The notes below the pieces were generated by a model. It ran no database searches and was not told the origin of the DNA. It worked only from the letters and a program-made list of their open reading frames with translations. DNA of 64,000 bases from Haloglomus halophilum (GTDB taxonomy: Archaea; Halobacteriota; Halobacteria; Halobacteriales; Haloarculaceae): the NCBI RefSeq assembly GCF_024298885.1, contig NZ_CP101168.1, positions 1 through 64,000 of the forward strand, given 5' to 3'. The translations under genes and the position numbers were made by a program. How positions within the stretch are numbered: position 1 is the stretch's first letter; each line of letters starts with the position of its first letter. Of this stretch, positions 1 to 7,287 are shown piece by piece.

Positions 1-90
1 GACACGACGGATGGAGTCGTCCCTTTCGATGGCGAGGATGACCGGCGCCGCCGTGTCGTCGAGAGCCTCGTATATCTGGTAGTTGCTAAC
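1..90 (-). CDS. possible 5' part of a gene running off the left edge
   Basis: On the minus strand an open frame reads about 30 residues (VSNYQIYEALDDTAAPV and onward) with halophile-like composition and GC-rich third positions, and leaves the window. There is no ATG, GTG or TTG at a convincing place; the frame first looks protein-like at a GTT codon at 88-90. An AT-rich TATA-like stretch lies at 101-112. It may be the start of a gene with an altered start, or a remnant. No family was recognised. Confidence 0.25.
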
Positions 91-187
91 AACCCGTGGA
101 CAATTAATAGGATTACTCGATTGGGCATGAAGCTACGATCTCTCGGCCCATCTCGAAGGTCGCCGAGAGCCCTGGAGATACTCTTTA

Positions 188-488
188 AACGAGAATAACG
201 AACGGAACGAACAGAACGAAAGAAACGAAGTTGGTGAACTCATTCTTGGGAACGAACTGATTGAGGATGAAGTGCCGAATCAATGAATCGATAAGCGAAA
301 CGATGGAAACGAGTGTAACGAACAAAAGGGCAGCAACGAGTGCATTTGAATCAACGAGCGTAACGAACAGATGGTTTTAACATCGTAGTAATCCTCTCAC
401 CGAGCGAAACACCCTCACCAAACCAAACGAATTGAACGAGTATAACGAGAGAAACGAACGCAACGAATAAATTGAGGGGAACGAAAGA
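188..488. repeat. 9-bp-phased AACGAANNN array, candidate plasmid centromere
   Basis: At least 18 copies of AACGAR stand in 9-bp register or multiples of it. Blocks start at 188, 197, 206, 215, 224 and 251; at 299, 308, 317, 335, 353 and 362; and at 426, 435, 444, 453, 462 and 480. The last units overlap the parA promoter and its start. The same unit reappears inside the downstream partner gene (1445-1480). Phased short repeats next to a ParA gene are typical of parS/centromere sites, and the promoter overlap suggests autoregulation. This is inferred from position; no binding data exist here. Confidence 0.75.
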
Positions 489-489
489 T

Positions 490-1308
490 ATGACCGACAT
501 CAACACAGCACGAATCACTGTGGCAAATCAGAAGGGAGGCGCAGGGAAGACGACCGACGTCATTCACACTGGCGGGGCGCTTGCTGCCCGAGGCCACGAC
601 GTACTCCTGGTCGACATCGACTATCACGGAGGCCTTACCTGCTCGCTCGGCTACAATGATCTGTACTACGATACCGACCGCACAACGCTATTCGATGTGC
701 TCGATTTCGATCAGATGGAGTCGGTGAACGACATTATAGTCGAGCACGAGGAATTCGATATCCTCCCCGCGAGTGAGAAGCTTGCGAACAACAAGAACAT
801 CCAGACGCTGCTGGAAGCGCCAAAGAGCCGAGAGCGGCTGGGGATGACACTCGACGAACTCGACAGGAACTACGACTACATCATCGTCGACACGCCACCA
901 TCCCTGAACGTCCTTACCGATAACGCCCTCGTAGCAACTGGCAATGTTGTTATCCCTGTAATTCCCGAGAAACTCAACGCCAATAGCCTCCAGATTTTCG
1001 CGAAGCAGCTGGGCTCCCTCGAACCGGCGTACGGTGACATCAACCGTCTCGCGATTTTGTGCAACCGTGTCGAACAGAACGGCGAGCACCGAGAGACCAT
1101 CGAGGAGATCAAATCGGCGTACTCGCTACCTGTCTTCGAGATTCCGAAGCGCACCGATCTCTCCCAGTCGATCGGTGAAGGTGTGTCTGTCTTCGGCTTT
1201 GGGAAGGAGAACAGGCGTGTCGAGGATGCCCGCGAGTTGTTCAACGAAATTGCTGACCTGTTCGACGAAACGTTTGAGAAGACCGCTCCTGAGGAGGTGG
1301 AAGCATGA
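490..1308 (+). CDS. parA: ParA/Soj-family partition ATPase
   Basis: A 272-aa ParA-type P-loop ATPase that would segregate the replicon by ATP-dependent nucleoid binding together with the partner encoded next. The deviant Walker A box KGGAGKTT is at residues 15-22, with the signature lysine K15. The Walker A' aspartates (VDIDYHGG) are near residue 43, and the Walker B-like IIVDTPPS near residue 130 is also present. The ATG at 490 is preferred over the in-frame upstream start at 472 because an ATAAAT box at about 466 lies 25 bp before it, giving a leaderless transcript. The upstream region is packed with AACGAA repeats. The stop overlaps the partner start as ATGA. An unusual point is the TDVIHTGGALA stretch after the P-loop, where most ParA proteins read TTTAVNLAAALA. 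Confidence 0.93.
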   Translation: MTDINTARITVANQKGGAGKTTDVIHTGGALAARGHDVLLVDIDYHGGLTCSLGYNDLYYDTDRTTLFDVLDFDQMESVNDIIVEHEEFDILPASEKLANNKNIQTLLEAPKSRERLGMTLDELDRNYDYIIVDTPPSLNVLTDNALVATGNVVIPVIPEKLNANSLQIFAKQLGSLEPAYGDINRLAILCNRVEQNGEHRETIEEIKSAYSLPVFEIPKRTDLSQSIGEGVSVFGFGKENRRVEDARELFNEIADLFDETFEKTAPEEVEA

Positions 1309-1712
1309 CTGACGGCTGGGGAGATGCCTCCGGTATCGAAGGGAACTACGAGGACGAGGATGATGAGGCCGATTCCAGCAACGTGAGCGAGGTGAACGAA
1401 ACGTCGGAAACCAGTTCATCGACCGAAACGCCCGAACCGAATGCAACGAATGAAACGAGTAAAACGAACAAAACGAAGACAAATATCAAGGACGAATGGA
1501 ACGGGCGGACAATCTACATCCCGGACGGTATCCTCGGCGAGATGGAGGATACGTACCTTGAGTCCCAGCTGAAGCTACGAAAAGCGGGCCAAGACGAGTT
1601 TAAGAAGAGCCGCCACTTCTACCCGCTCCTTGTGCAGTTTGGGCTTGAGGCGCTCTCTGAGGCGGATGCTGATGAAATCCAGACTCGGCTTTCCCATCTT
1701 GGGGGCGAGTAG
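1305..1712 (+). CDS. probable partition partner (centromere-binding protein)
   Basis: A 135-aa acidic protein translationally coupled to parA: the start overlaps the parA stop (ATGA), and a GGAGGTG ribosome-binding sequence sits at 1292-1298 inside parA. Residues 1-65 are low-complexity, rich in Asp, Glu, Ser and Thr. The C-terminal 70 residues (from about GRTIYIPDG) look like a folded small DNA-binding domain, with wording common to RHH-like archaeal partition or CopG proteins. Position 1445-1480 of the gene is itself four in-phase 9-bp AACGAA units, encoding the T-N-E / T-S-K / T-N-K / T-K-T stretch. The role is inferred from context; no catalytic motif is present. Confidence 0.75.
   Translation: MTDGWGDASGIEGNYEDEDDEADSSNVSEVNETSETSSSTETPEPNATNETSKTNKTKTNIKDEWNGRTIYIPDGILGEMEDTYLESQLKLRKAGQDEFKKSRHFYPLLVQFGLEALSEADADEIQTRLSHLGGE
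1445..1480 (+). repeat. intragenic block of the 9-bp AACGAA repeat
   Basis: Four units at 1445, 1454, 1463 and 1472 match the array upstream of parA in both core and 9-bp phase. Because 9 bp is three codons, the array can stay in frame and is translated into a Thr-rich linker. It could be a second centromere site or an internal operator. Confidence 0.7.
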
Positions 1713-2186
1713 CACCGGTGAGCGCCGGAGATCCGGTTTGGCTGGATCTTGTGGGATGAGGGTAATCCGACTGAGGGTACGGCTGAGTTTTTGTATAGCG
1801 ATATACAGTTTATAGATATTCTAATTGCCGAAAGTCCGTCCTATGAGGCTTCTATACCCTGGGATCTATCGATACTTCTAATTTGAAGAGTGGTCATGAT
1901 TACCCCAATAATCACGACCATATTGAAGTACCCCGACGCCGTCGGTGAAGCGCGAATGCTGCAATCGGCTCAGAAAGACGCTTCCCCCGGGGTAGAGCCA
2001 CCACGAACGAGGTTTGAGATTTCTCTGGGTCGCCTCAGCCGAGTCCGTGGAGATGGCGAGGGAGTCCTCGTGAGAGACCAGATGCCTGTGACCTATTCTC
2101 CGCCCGTCCGTTGCTGGCAGATAAATATTTAGGCCTATTCCGAATCGCGTATAATGTTTTTATAGTAGTGGTCCGTGATACGGCAT
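1713..2186. other. intergenic region between par locus and TA pair
   Basis: No convincing gene. The stretch is AT-rich around 1795-1900 and holds a short inverted repeat (GTATA-GCGA-TATAC near 1794-1807) and a stronger hairpin at 1891-1920. The 3' end carries the TATA box (about 2157-2165) of the next gene. Confidence 0.5.
1891..1920. promoter_or_regulatory. 12-bp inverted repeat, 6-bp loop
   Basis: TGGTCATGATTA (1891-1902) and TAATCACGACCA (1909-1920) pair with one mismatch around the loop CCCCAA. It lies about 180 bp after the par operon and could be a terminator-like hairpin or an operator. No T-tract follows. Confidence 0.45.
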
Positions 2187-2882
2187 ATGAACCGTGAGAC
2201 GGATAGTACGAATTCGTCTGGGGCAGCTATTTCTCTTTCAATACCCCCTTCAGATCCGACTTTATTCAAACACAAGGCGACGAGCGACGTCCTTCTCTTT
2301 TTAACAAATCACCGATTCAGTGACTTCTCACTGCGAGAACTCGCGACACAGATTGGTCACTCACATCAGTCCGTCCGGCGGGCAGTGAACGTTCTCGGCG
2401 CGAACGACCTGGTCGTCGAATCGCCCGAAAGCAATCAGCGACTCGTCCAGATCAACAGACAGCGTCTGTCAATTCCAGACGATCCGATTCTCCGCATTCC
2501 CCAACCAGAGTATCACCAACCCGTCAAAGCCGCGGTTACGGAACTCCGTGAGAACATCAACGACGTCGTGGGCATCATTCTCTATGGGAGTGTAGCTCGG
2601 GGCGAGGCTGACCGACGGAGCGATATCGATCTCTGGGTGCTAACCCGGTCTGGACGGGCCGAAAGCCAACGAGAAGCGAACGCCATTGCCCGTGACCTCG
2701 AAGACACGGAGTTCGATGGTGACCGATACGCCTACGATATCGATGTCGAGGCCGTCCAGGCGATCCCGGCGTACACCGAAGACATCCGAGAGATCGTCGT
2801 TTCAGGGATTCCGGTCTACAAGACGAGTGACTTCGAAACCGTCGAGAACCTCCTCTTGGAGGAAGGGGTCACTGATGAGTAA
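2187..2882 (+). CDS. winged-helix plus MNT nucleotidyltransferase (antitoxin of HEPN/MNT pair)
   Basis: A 231-aa two-domain protein. Residues about 30-90 form a winged helix (FSDFSLRELATQIGHSHQSV is the helix-turn-helix region). Residues about 115-200 form a minimal nucleotidyltransferase with the GS motif at 134-135, the catalytic aspartates D146 and D148, and a third acidic position near D184-D186. MNT proteins of this class AMPylate and silence a HEPN ribonuclease encoded beside them, which fits the next gene. The ATG at 2187 is chosen because a TTTTTATAG box at about 2157-2165 lies 25 bp upstream; an in-frame GTG at 2175 is less likely. The stop overlaps the HEPN start by 8 bp. Confidence 0.85.
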   Translation: MNRETDSTNSSGAAISLSIPPSDPTLFKHKATSDVLLFLTNHRFSDFSLRELATQIGHSHQSVRRAVNVLGANDLVVESPESNQRLVQINRQRLSIPDDPILRIPQPEYHQPVKAAVTELRENINDVVGIILYGSVARGEADRRSDIDLWVLTRSGRAESQREANAIARDLEDTEFDGDRYAYDIDVEAVQAIPAYTEDIREIVVSGIPVYKTSDFETVENLLLEEGVTDE

Positions 2883-3384
2883 CGGCTCGGACCCGACTGC
2901 TGTGCTCACAGCACTCGACCGCGCACAGGATGCCTTCGAGATGGTCGGACGCGGTCGAACAGCGTTCGAGGACGGGATTAGTGCCGACGAAGACTGGAAG
3001 ACGCAGCTGACGAAAGCGTGCCGCCTCCTCAAGGTCGTTGACACTCTCCAGTCACAGGACGGGTACTACACGGCCGTCATCGAGGTCTGTTTCGGCGCGA
3101 TCGAACGGTCGATCGAGGCGTACGCGCTCGCGATGACGAACGATACGCTTCAGGACTTTCAAGACCACCAGTTCAGCTACGAGCGTGCCTACCAGATAGG
3201 ACTGTTTGAGCGGGAGACTGCAGAGGCGATGAAGGACCTCTACAGCGAGAACCGGACAGAGAGTTATTACGGCGGCGGGCGTCCAACCCAAGAACAGGCG
3301 GAAGCAATGACTGACCTCGCCAGCGCTGTTCATCAGTTCGCAGTAAGCCAGATCCGGGAAGGCGGCGTCTGTCTGTGTGACTGA
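2875..3384 (+). CDS. HEPN-domain protein (probable toxin ribonuclease)
   Basis: A 169-aa, mostly alpha-helical HEPN protein. Near residue 127 it has R-T-E-S-Y-Y, a variant of the Rx4-6H/Y signature that forms the RNase active site and contains the tyrosine modified by the partner MNT protein. The start ATG at 2875 overlaps the MNT stop by 8 bp and is preceded by a GGAGGA ribosome-binding sequence inside the MNT gene, so the two are translationally coupled. The gene ends 8 bp into the integrase frame. The pair probably stabilises the plasmid or acts as an abortive defence system. Confidence 0.82.
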   Translation: MSNGSDPTAVLTALDRAQDAFEMVGRGRTAFEDGISADEDWKTQLTKACRLLKVVDTLQSQDGYYTAVIEVCFGAIERSIEAYALAMTNDTLQDFQDHQFSYERAYQIGLFERETAEAMKDLYSENRTESYYGGGRPTQEQAEAMTDLASAVHQFAVSQIREGGVCLCD

Positions 3385-4675
3385 TTACGCTTCAACACTT
3401 CAAGAGAGCATGGATCGGAATACACCGACGGAACGGGCCCCGGTGACCTCACTTTCCGAGTCGTTCGAGCGCTATCTACAGGACAAGGGCAAGGGTCGCG
3501 GCGGCGAGGGTGGGAACTATCGTCGGAACGCCGCCCGTGAGCTCGACCGATTTGCGGAGTGGGCCGCCGGCGAGCGTGGCGACGAGGACTGGACCGGAAT
3601 CGTTCACGACGACGTCGACCGCGACCCCACCTTCGAGGACCTCGACGAACGCGTGTTCCGGGAATACGCCCGGCATCTCAGTGGAGATCGAGGACTCAAG
3701 CAGAATACGGTACAAACCTATTACCGCTATATCTCTGCGTGGTGTGGCTGGTGCGTCAACGAGGGATATCTCGAAGCGCATTACGCGCAGCGGGCGAGTG
3801 CGATGGCACCGCTCCCTGAGGACGACGGCCGCAAGCCCGGTGACCAGCAGGCCTGGACATCCGAGCAGCGCCACGCCCTCACCCGGCACGTCGATGAGCG
3901 GGCCCGCGACGCCGTCGAGGCGTACACGACACTCCCAGAGGATACTGACCCCCTCGACAAGCAACGAGCCCGCTACGCGGCCCTGAAGGCGGCTCGTGAC
4001 CGGGCACTGGTGTTCGTCCTCGCGTACACGGCCGTCCGCGTCGGAGAACTCCTCCGGGATCCGAACGATCCGCGACGGCGCGGGGTCCGATGGGAGGAAA
4101 TCTCCCTCGACGACGGGAGTATGGATGTCTATCGAAAGAAACAGCAGTGGGACGCCGCGAGCCTCCCTGATCCGGTGATCTCACCACTTCGAAGCTACCA
4201 CAAGTTGATGAATCCACCAACGGAGCGGTGGCCAGTGTTCCCGACGTTCGACCAGCGGACGCTCGCGACGCTCGTACAAGACGAACTGGCCGACCAAGGG
4301 GAACGTCCGAATACAATCGACGAGCGACGTAACGAGTACGCTCGTGACCTGTTGCTAGCGCTCGACGAGGATATCCGACCGCCGTCGATCACGACGGATG
4401 GTGCGCGGTCGATTCTCCAGCGACTCTCAAAAGCAGCGGGAATCAAGATCGACCATCCGAAACACGACTATCTCGCTCCCCACGGCGGTCGACGCGGGAT
4501 GGGGGAGGTCCTCGTCAGAGCATTTGGCTACACGGTGGCTGCCCGATATCTGGATAACTCCGAGGAGATGGTTCGTGAGCGGTACTCTCACATTGAGGCC
4601 GGGGAACTTGGTGATGTGGCGACAGAGGCACTCAACGAGATCGACTCGATTCCCAGAGCAGACGACAAGACGTAG
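3377..4675 (+). CDS. tyrosine recombinase / integrase
   Basis: A 432-aa XerC/D-like site-specific recombinase. Residues about 25-140 form the SAM-like core-binding domain (FERYLQDKGKG and onward). The catalytic domain has Arg R221 (TAVRVGELL), Lys near 254, H369-xx-R372 (HGGRR) and nucleophile Tyr Y403 (RERYSHI). The usual LGH motif before the tyrosine is replaced by LDNSE, so the second histidine is missing, a variation seen in some archaeal integrases. The start is taken as GTG 3377, overlapping the HEPN stop; ATG 3410 is an alternative. It would catalyse integration, excision or dimer resolution of the replicon. No att site was identified. Confidence 0.88.
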   Translation: MTDYASTLQESMDRNTPTERAPVTSLSESFERYLQDKGKGRGGEGGNYRRNAARELDRFAEWAAGERGDEDWTGIVHDDVDRDPTFEDLDERVFREYARHLSGDRGLKQNTVQTYYRYISAWCGWCVNEGYLEAHYAQRASAMAPLPEDDGRKPGDQQAWTSEQRHALTRHVDERARDAVEAYTTLPEDTDPLDKQRARYAALKAARDRALVFVLAYTAVRVGELLRDPNDPRRRGVRWEEISLDDGSMDVYRKKQQWDAASLPDPVISPLRSYHKLMNPPTERWPVFPTFDQRTLATLVQDELADQGERPNTIDERRNEYARDLLLALDEDIRPPSITTDGARSILQRLSKAAGIKIDHPKHDYLAPHGGRRGMGEVLVRAFGYTVAARYLDNSEEMVRERYSHIEAGELGDVATEALNEIDSIPRADDKT

Positions 4676-4791
4676 TTCTTGTAGCGGATTCCACTTTCAC
4701 GTCGGTTGGCTCGCATTTTTGAATGTGAGTTCCAATACTATACGTGGAGGCTGGAATCCAGTGTCACACGCTCCAGGCCTCCGTTCCCCCG

Positions 4792-4941
4792 ATGTCCACT
4801 GAACAATCTACCCTCGGTGTTTGCCCAACCTGCCAGACCGAGATACCGGTAGGTCTCTTGCTCATCCAATACGAGAAGGATGGCTATCAAGCGGTCTATG
4901 CGGAGTGCCCGTCATGCGAGGAGCCAGTGCATCCCCGCTAG
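4792..4941 (+). CDS. small zinc-ribbon protein
   Basis: A 49-aa protein with two CxxC knuckles (CPTC near the N-terminus and CPSC near the C-terminus) spaced as in single zinc ribbons. Such very short zinc-ribbon proteins are abundant on haloarchaeal plasmids and proviruses; their molecular role is unknown. The ATG at 4792 gives the expected compact size. It stands alone downstream of the integrase. Confidence 0.7.
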   Translation: MSTEQSTLGVCPTCQTEIPVGLLLIQYEKDGYQAVYAECPSCEEPVHPR

Positions 4942-5145
4942 GACGTTCCATCCACCCGTCCCATCGTCGAGAACTCCATTCCGGGACGGTTCCCGACTTT
5001 CTCGCAGTTCCCATAGAGTCGAGGCGGAATCCTACGTTCGGAAAGCTAGTCTCCGGCGAGGGCGCAGACGACGGAACCAGCACCGAGTGAGGGCCTGTGT
5101 CCTCGCCCCCGGTCGCTTTTGTGCGGGGCTGGAGAACGCCCAACC

Positions 5146-5427
5146 ATGACTGCGAGCGTCCGAGTGACGGGTGATGGGGGCGTTCCCTGCCCGGTCGCCG
5201 AGTACGAGCTGGGGCCGGTCGCCCGCGTGGCGTCCTCAACGGCGGTCCCGAAGCGCCAGCCGTGGGGTGGCCCAGACCGGCCACAGCGGTCAGGCTACGA
5301 AATCCGGGCCGAACCCGAGCGACAGACTACCTCGACCAACGGATCCGCGAGCTCATCAGGGCTGATACCGAGGGAAGAGTTCAAGATGATGAGTAGCTCG
5401 ACGAGTGCCCAACGAACCTACGCATGA
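5146..5427 (+). CDS. hypothetical protein, possibly frameshifted
   Basis: A 93-aa frame starting MTASVRVTGDGG whose stop overlaps the next start as ATGA. The first 28 residues look genuine, but after GPVARV the frame becomes Ser/Thr/Pro-rich. From about 5225 the +1 frame reads a more natural protein (GVLNGGPEAPAVGW, then DYLDQRIRELIRADTE) ending in a TAG at about 5395. This suggests one base change has shifted the frame of an original protein of about 85 residues. Either version is unrecognised. Linkage to the following gene supports a real locus. Confidence 0.4.
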   Translation: MTASVRVTGDGGVPCPVAEYELGPVARVASSTAVPKRQPWGGPDRPQRSGYEIRAEPERQTTSTNGSASSSGLIPREEFKMMSSSTSAQRTYA

Positions 5428-6056
5428 GCGTTCCATCGCTCCCGGCGGGCTACGATATCTCGAAACACGTCACGGCCGGGCGGAACGACTGCCACATCAC
5501 TGTCGGGTTTGATCAGCAACAGAACCACATCCCCCGCTTCCTCGTCCAGCTGCACTTCCTCGTCACAGGCAGTCCCCCGCGCTGGAGCGAGATCGCGCGG
5601 ATGGACCACAACGAGACCTCGTCGATCGGACACGATGTCTACAGCGAAGGGCTGCACGTCGATGTCGCCCGCCACTCGGGGCCAACAGTGCACCTGAAGA
5701 TTCGCCACAGCCCCCTCGCACCGAACCGGGGCAAGGTGATTCGGGGTTGTGTCGGCTACCTGCAGGGTAATGCCGACTACTTCATCGCCGTGTACGAGGG
5801 GCAGAAGTCCCCTGGCGGTGGTCCACCGCGGTGGTCACCCGATGGGGGCGAACCGACACCCATGCTTATACGTTCGAATTCCATAGAAGGGGGTATGAGC
5901 CAGGAATCGCCCGTCGAAGATGCTCTGTCGCCCGAGGAGCTGTCGGAGGTCCTCGCCGAGGCGACCGGCACCACCGCCGAGGAGATTGAGCGCGGGGCTG
6001 AGGAGATGGAGCTCGCCCCACCCGAAGAGGGGACCGTCGTCGAGGACGCCGAGTAG
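5424..6056 (+). CDS. haloarchaeal hypothetical protein (DUF7718-like N-terminal part)
   Basis: A 210-aa acidic protein. Residues 1-125 resemble a small family common on haloarchaeal plasmids, with the pattern F-V-x-Q-L-H-F, W-x-E-I-A-R-x-D-H, and H-D-V-x-x-E-G-L-H-x-D-V. I recall it as a DUF7718-type domain of unknown function. The last 53 residues begin with an internal Met (ATG 5895) preceded by a well-placed TATA box. The frame may therefore hold two genes: an upstream one that has lost its stop, and a separate small acidic protein. The start at ATG 5424 is coupled to the preceding frame. Confidence 0.65.
   Translation: MSVPSLPAGYDISKHVTAGRNDCHITVGFDQQQNHIPRFLVQLHFLVTGSPPRWSEIARMDHNETSSIGHDVYSEGLHVDVARHSGPTVHLKIRHSPLAPNRGKVIRGCVGYLQGNADYFIAVYEGQKSPGGGPPRWSPDGGEPTPMLIRSNSIEGGMSQESPVEDALSPEELSEVLAEATGTTAEEIERGAEEMELAPPEEGTVVEDAE
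5862..5897 (+). promoter_or_regulatory. internal promoter for a 53-aa in-frame gene
   Basis: CTTATA at 5865-5870 lies 27 bp before the in-frame ATG at 5895, the spacing of haloarchaeal leaderless promoters. The resulting 53-aa product (MSQESPVEDALSPEELSEVL and onward, to 6056) is acidic and helical. Confidence 0.45.
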
Positions 6057-6079
6057 GCTCGGCGTTTCTAATCGCCGGA

Positions 6080-6538
6080 CTACGACTCTCCATCGTCCGC
6101 TCTGTCGCCTTCGTCATCGAAGTTATCAGTGGCTCTGAGTGCGTGAATAATCAGGAGCAGATAGCCCAGCCCCGGTGCCCCGAGTTGATTCGCCAAGGTC
6201 GACCAGTCAGCGGAGGGGTCGACCTTCCCCATCTCCGACCGGGCAGCATCTGCCAGAATCGACTCGTCGGCAATCATCACGGTCGCCAGCTGACCGAGAG
6301 CCGCTCCGACATCGTGCTCAAGTTGGGCTTCCAGTGATTCGACCAGTTGCTCATCGAGCGCATCGTCCCGTCGAGTGATCTCGCCGTCGACGATGTTTCT
6401 CAGATAGATACTCGACCGGTTCGTTAGGAACCTCCTCGACGGTTTGACCTCGAACTCCTCTTGCGGGGCCCCACAGTTCGTACAGAAGGGTCCCGACTCT
6501 CGCTGTTCCTCTGAACAGTTCCAGCATCTCCCGGTCAT
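6080..6538 (-). CDS. zinc-ribbon protein with C-terminal hydrophobic segment
   Basis: A 152-aa protein. The N-terminus is a zinc ribbon (CWNC at residues 5-8 and CTNC at 19-22). Residues 35-105 are helical and acidic. A short hydrophobic stretch (LGYLLLIIHAL) near 128-138 may be membrane-associated or part of a helix bundle. A GATATTAT box at about 6565-6572 lies 30 bp upstream of the ATG on this strand, supporting the start. It is convergent with the preceding gene. Function unknown. Confidence 0.65.
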   Translation of the reverse strand: MTGRCWNCSEEQRESGPFCTNCGAPQEEFEVKPSRRFLTNRSSIYLRNIVDGEITRRDDALDEQLVESLEAQLEHDVGAALGQLATVMIADESILADAARSEMGKVDPSADWSTLANQLGAPGLGYLLLIIHALRATDNFDDEGDRADDGES

Positions 6539-6598
6539 ACTGCCGCTTCTCGATTACAGATGCATGATATTATCCGGGAACCCCGCCCTCTTCCCCCC

Positions 6599-6619
6599 GG
6601 GTTACAACAGGTGTAACCC
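6599..6619. promoter_or_regulatory. 7-bp perfect inverted repeat
   Basis: GGGTTAC (6599-6605) and GTAACCC (6613-6619) are separated by 7 bp, about 60 bp upstream of the minus-strand zinc-ribbon gene. Possible operator. Confidence 0.35.
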
Positions 6620-6649
6620 AATCTGCGTGATACGTCGCCGGGGTCCGGA

Positions 6650-6823
6650 CTACTCCCACGCCCATCGACGCTCATCTTCGAGGGCATCGACCGACATCTC
6701 CTCGCCGTCGACGCCGGCATCGTGTATCGCCGACAGTGCAGGGTCCGCGAAGAACCCTTCCAGCGGGTCGTCGTGTACTCCAAACCGAGTCAGACCGGCA
6801 CCGGCCACACATGTGTGTGCCAT
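6650..6823 (-). pseudogene. fragment of a thiolase / acetyl-CoA acetyltransferase N-terminus
   Basis: The minus strand reads a 57-residue frame starting ATG 6823 whose first part (VAGAGLTRFGVHDDPLEGFF, then a segment ending SAIHDAGV) matches the characteristic N-terminal beta strand and helix of archaeal non-specific acetyl-CoA acetyltransferases (G-x-T-R-F-G). The frame stops after the first 57 residues of a protein normally near 390 aa, and the active-site cysteine region is absent. It is therefore a decayed remnant, near a nitrilase-family gene that may come from the same lost catabolic cluster. Confidence 0.5.
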
Positions 6824-7287
6824 GGTATCATGGATATCTCGTCTCCCTGTTGAAGGTACCGCTTCCGTCGAATCAGCCGGAGAGCCGAGCGAAACCGACC
6901 CGAGGCGCTCGCGGTCGACGCCCCCAGCTACGACCTCGGGCCCGATATTGTCCGAGACCTGACCTGACGAGAGTGGGCACTCTCGCTAAGTGGCCAGTAG
7001 TCGCTGCCCATGAGCTACATGTTGACTTTCTCGACGTGGCCTTTCGATGACATTCTTGAACCACCGACAGGGAGACCTGCTTCAGAAGAGGACCGACTCG
7101 GGCACGGAGGCCACGTCGATTACCGCTGGCGAGTCGCCAACCGGACCCCGGACTACCGCCTCGTGTGACTTATTCAAGACCGCAACGAACCAGATTCTTG
7201 TTCTGGGCACTCGGGTAGCGTCTCAACGGGTCCCTGAACGTCCGATTCGGCGAAATGCTTAGGTGAGTAATCTGCGGGACACAACAT
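6824..7287. other. gene-remnant region upstream of the nitrilase
   Basis: No intact gene. From about 6880 to 6965 the plus strand has a short protein-like frame (EALAVDAPSYDLGPDIVRDL, then stop) that could be the tail of a degraded gene. The remainder shows nothing recognisable apart from the sequence directly before the nitrilase start. Confidence 0.35.

Noticed and set aside
1890-2132. 80-codon plus-strand frame after the par operon
   Set aside because: It starts inside a hairpin, has no promoter spacing and no protein-like segment.
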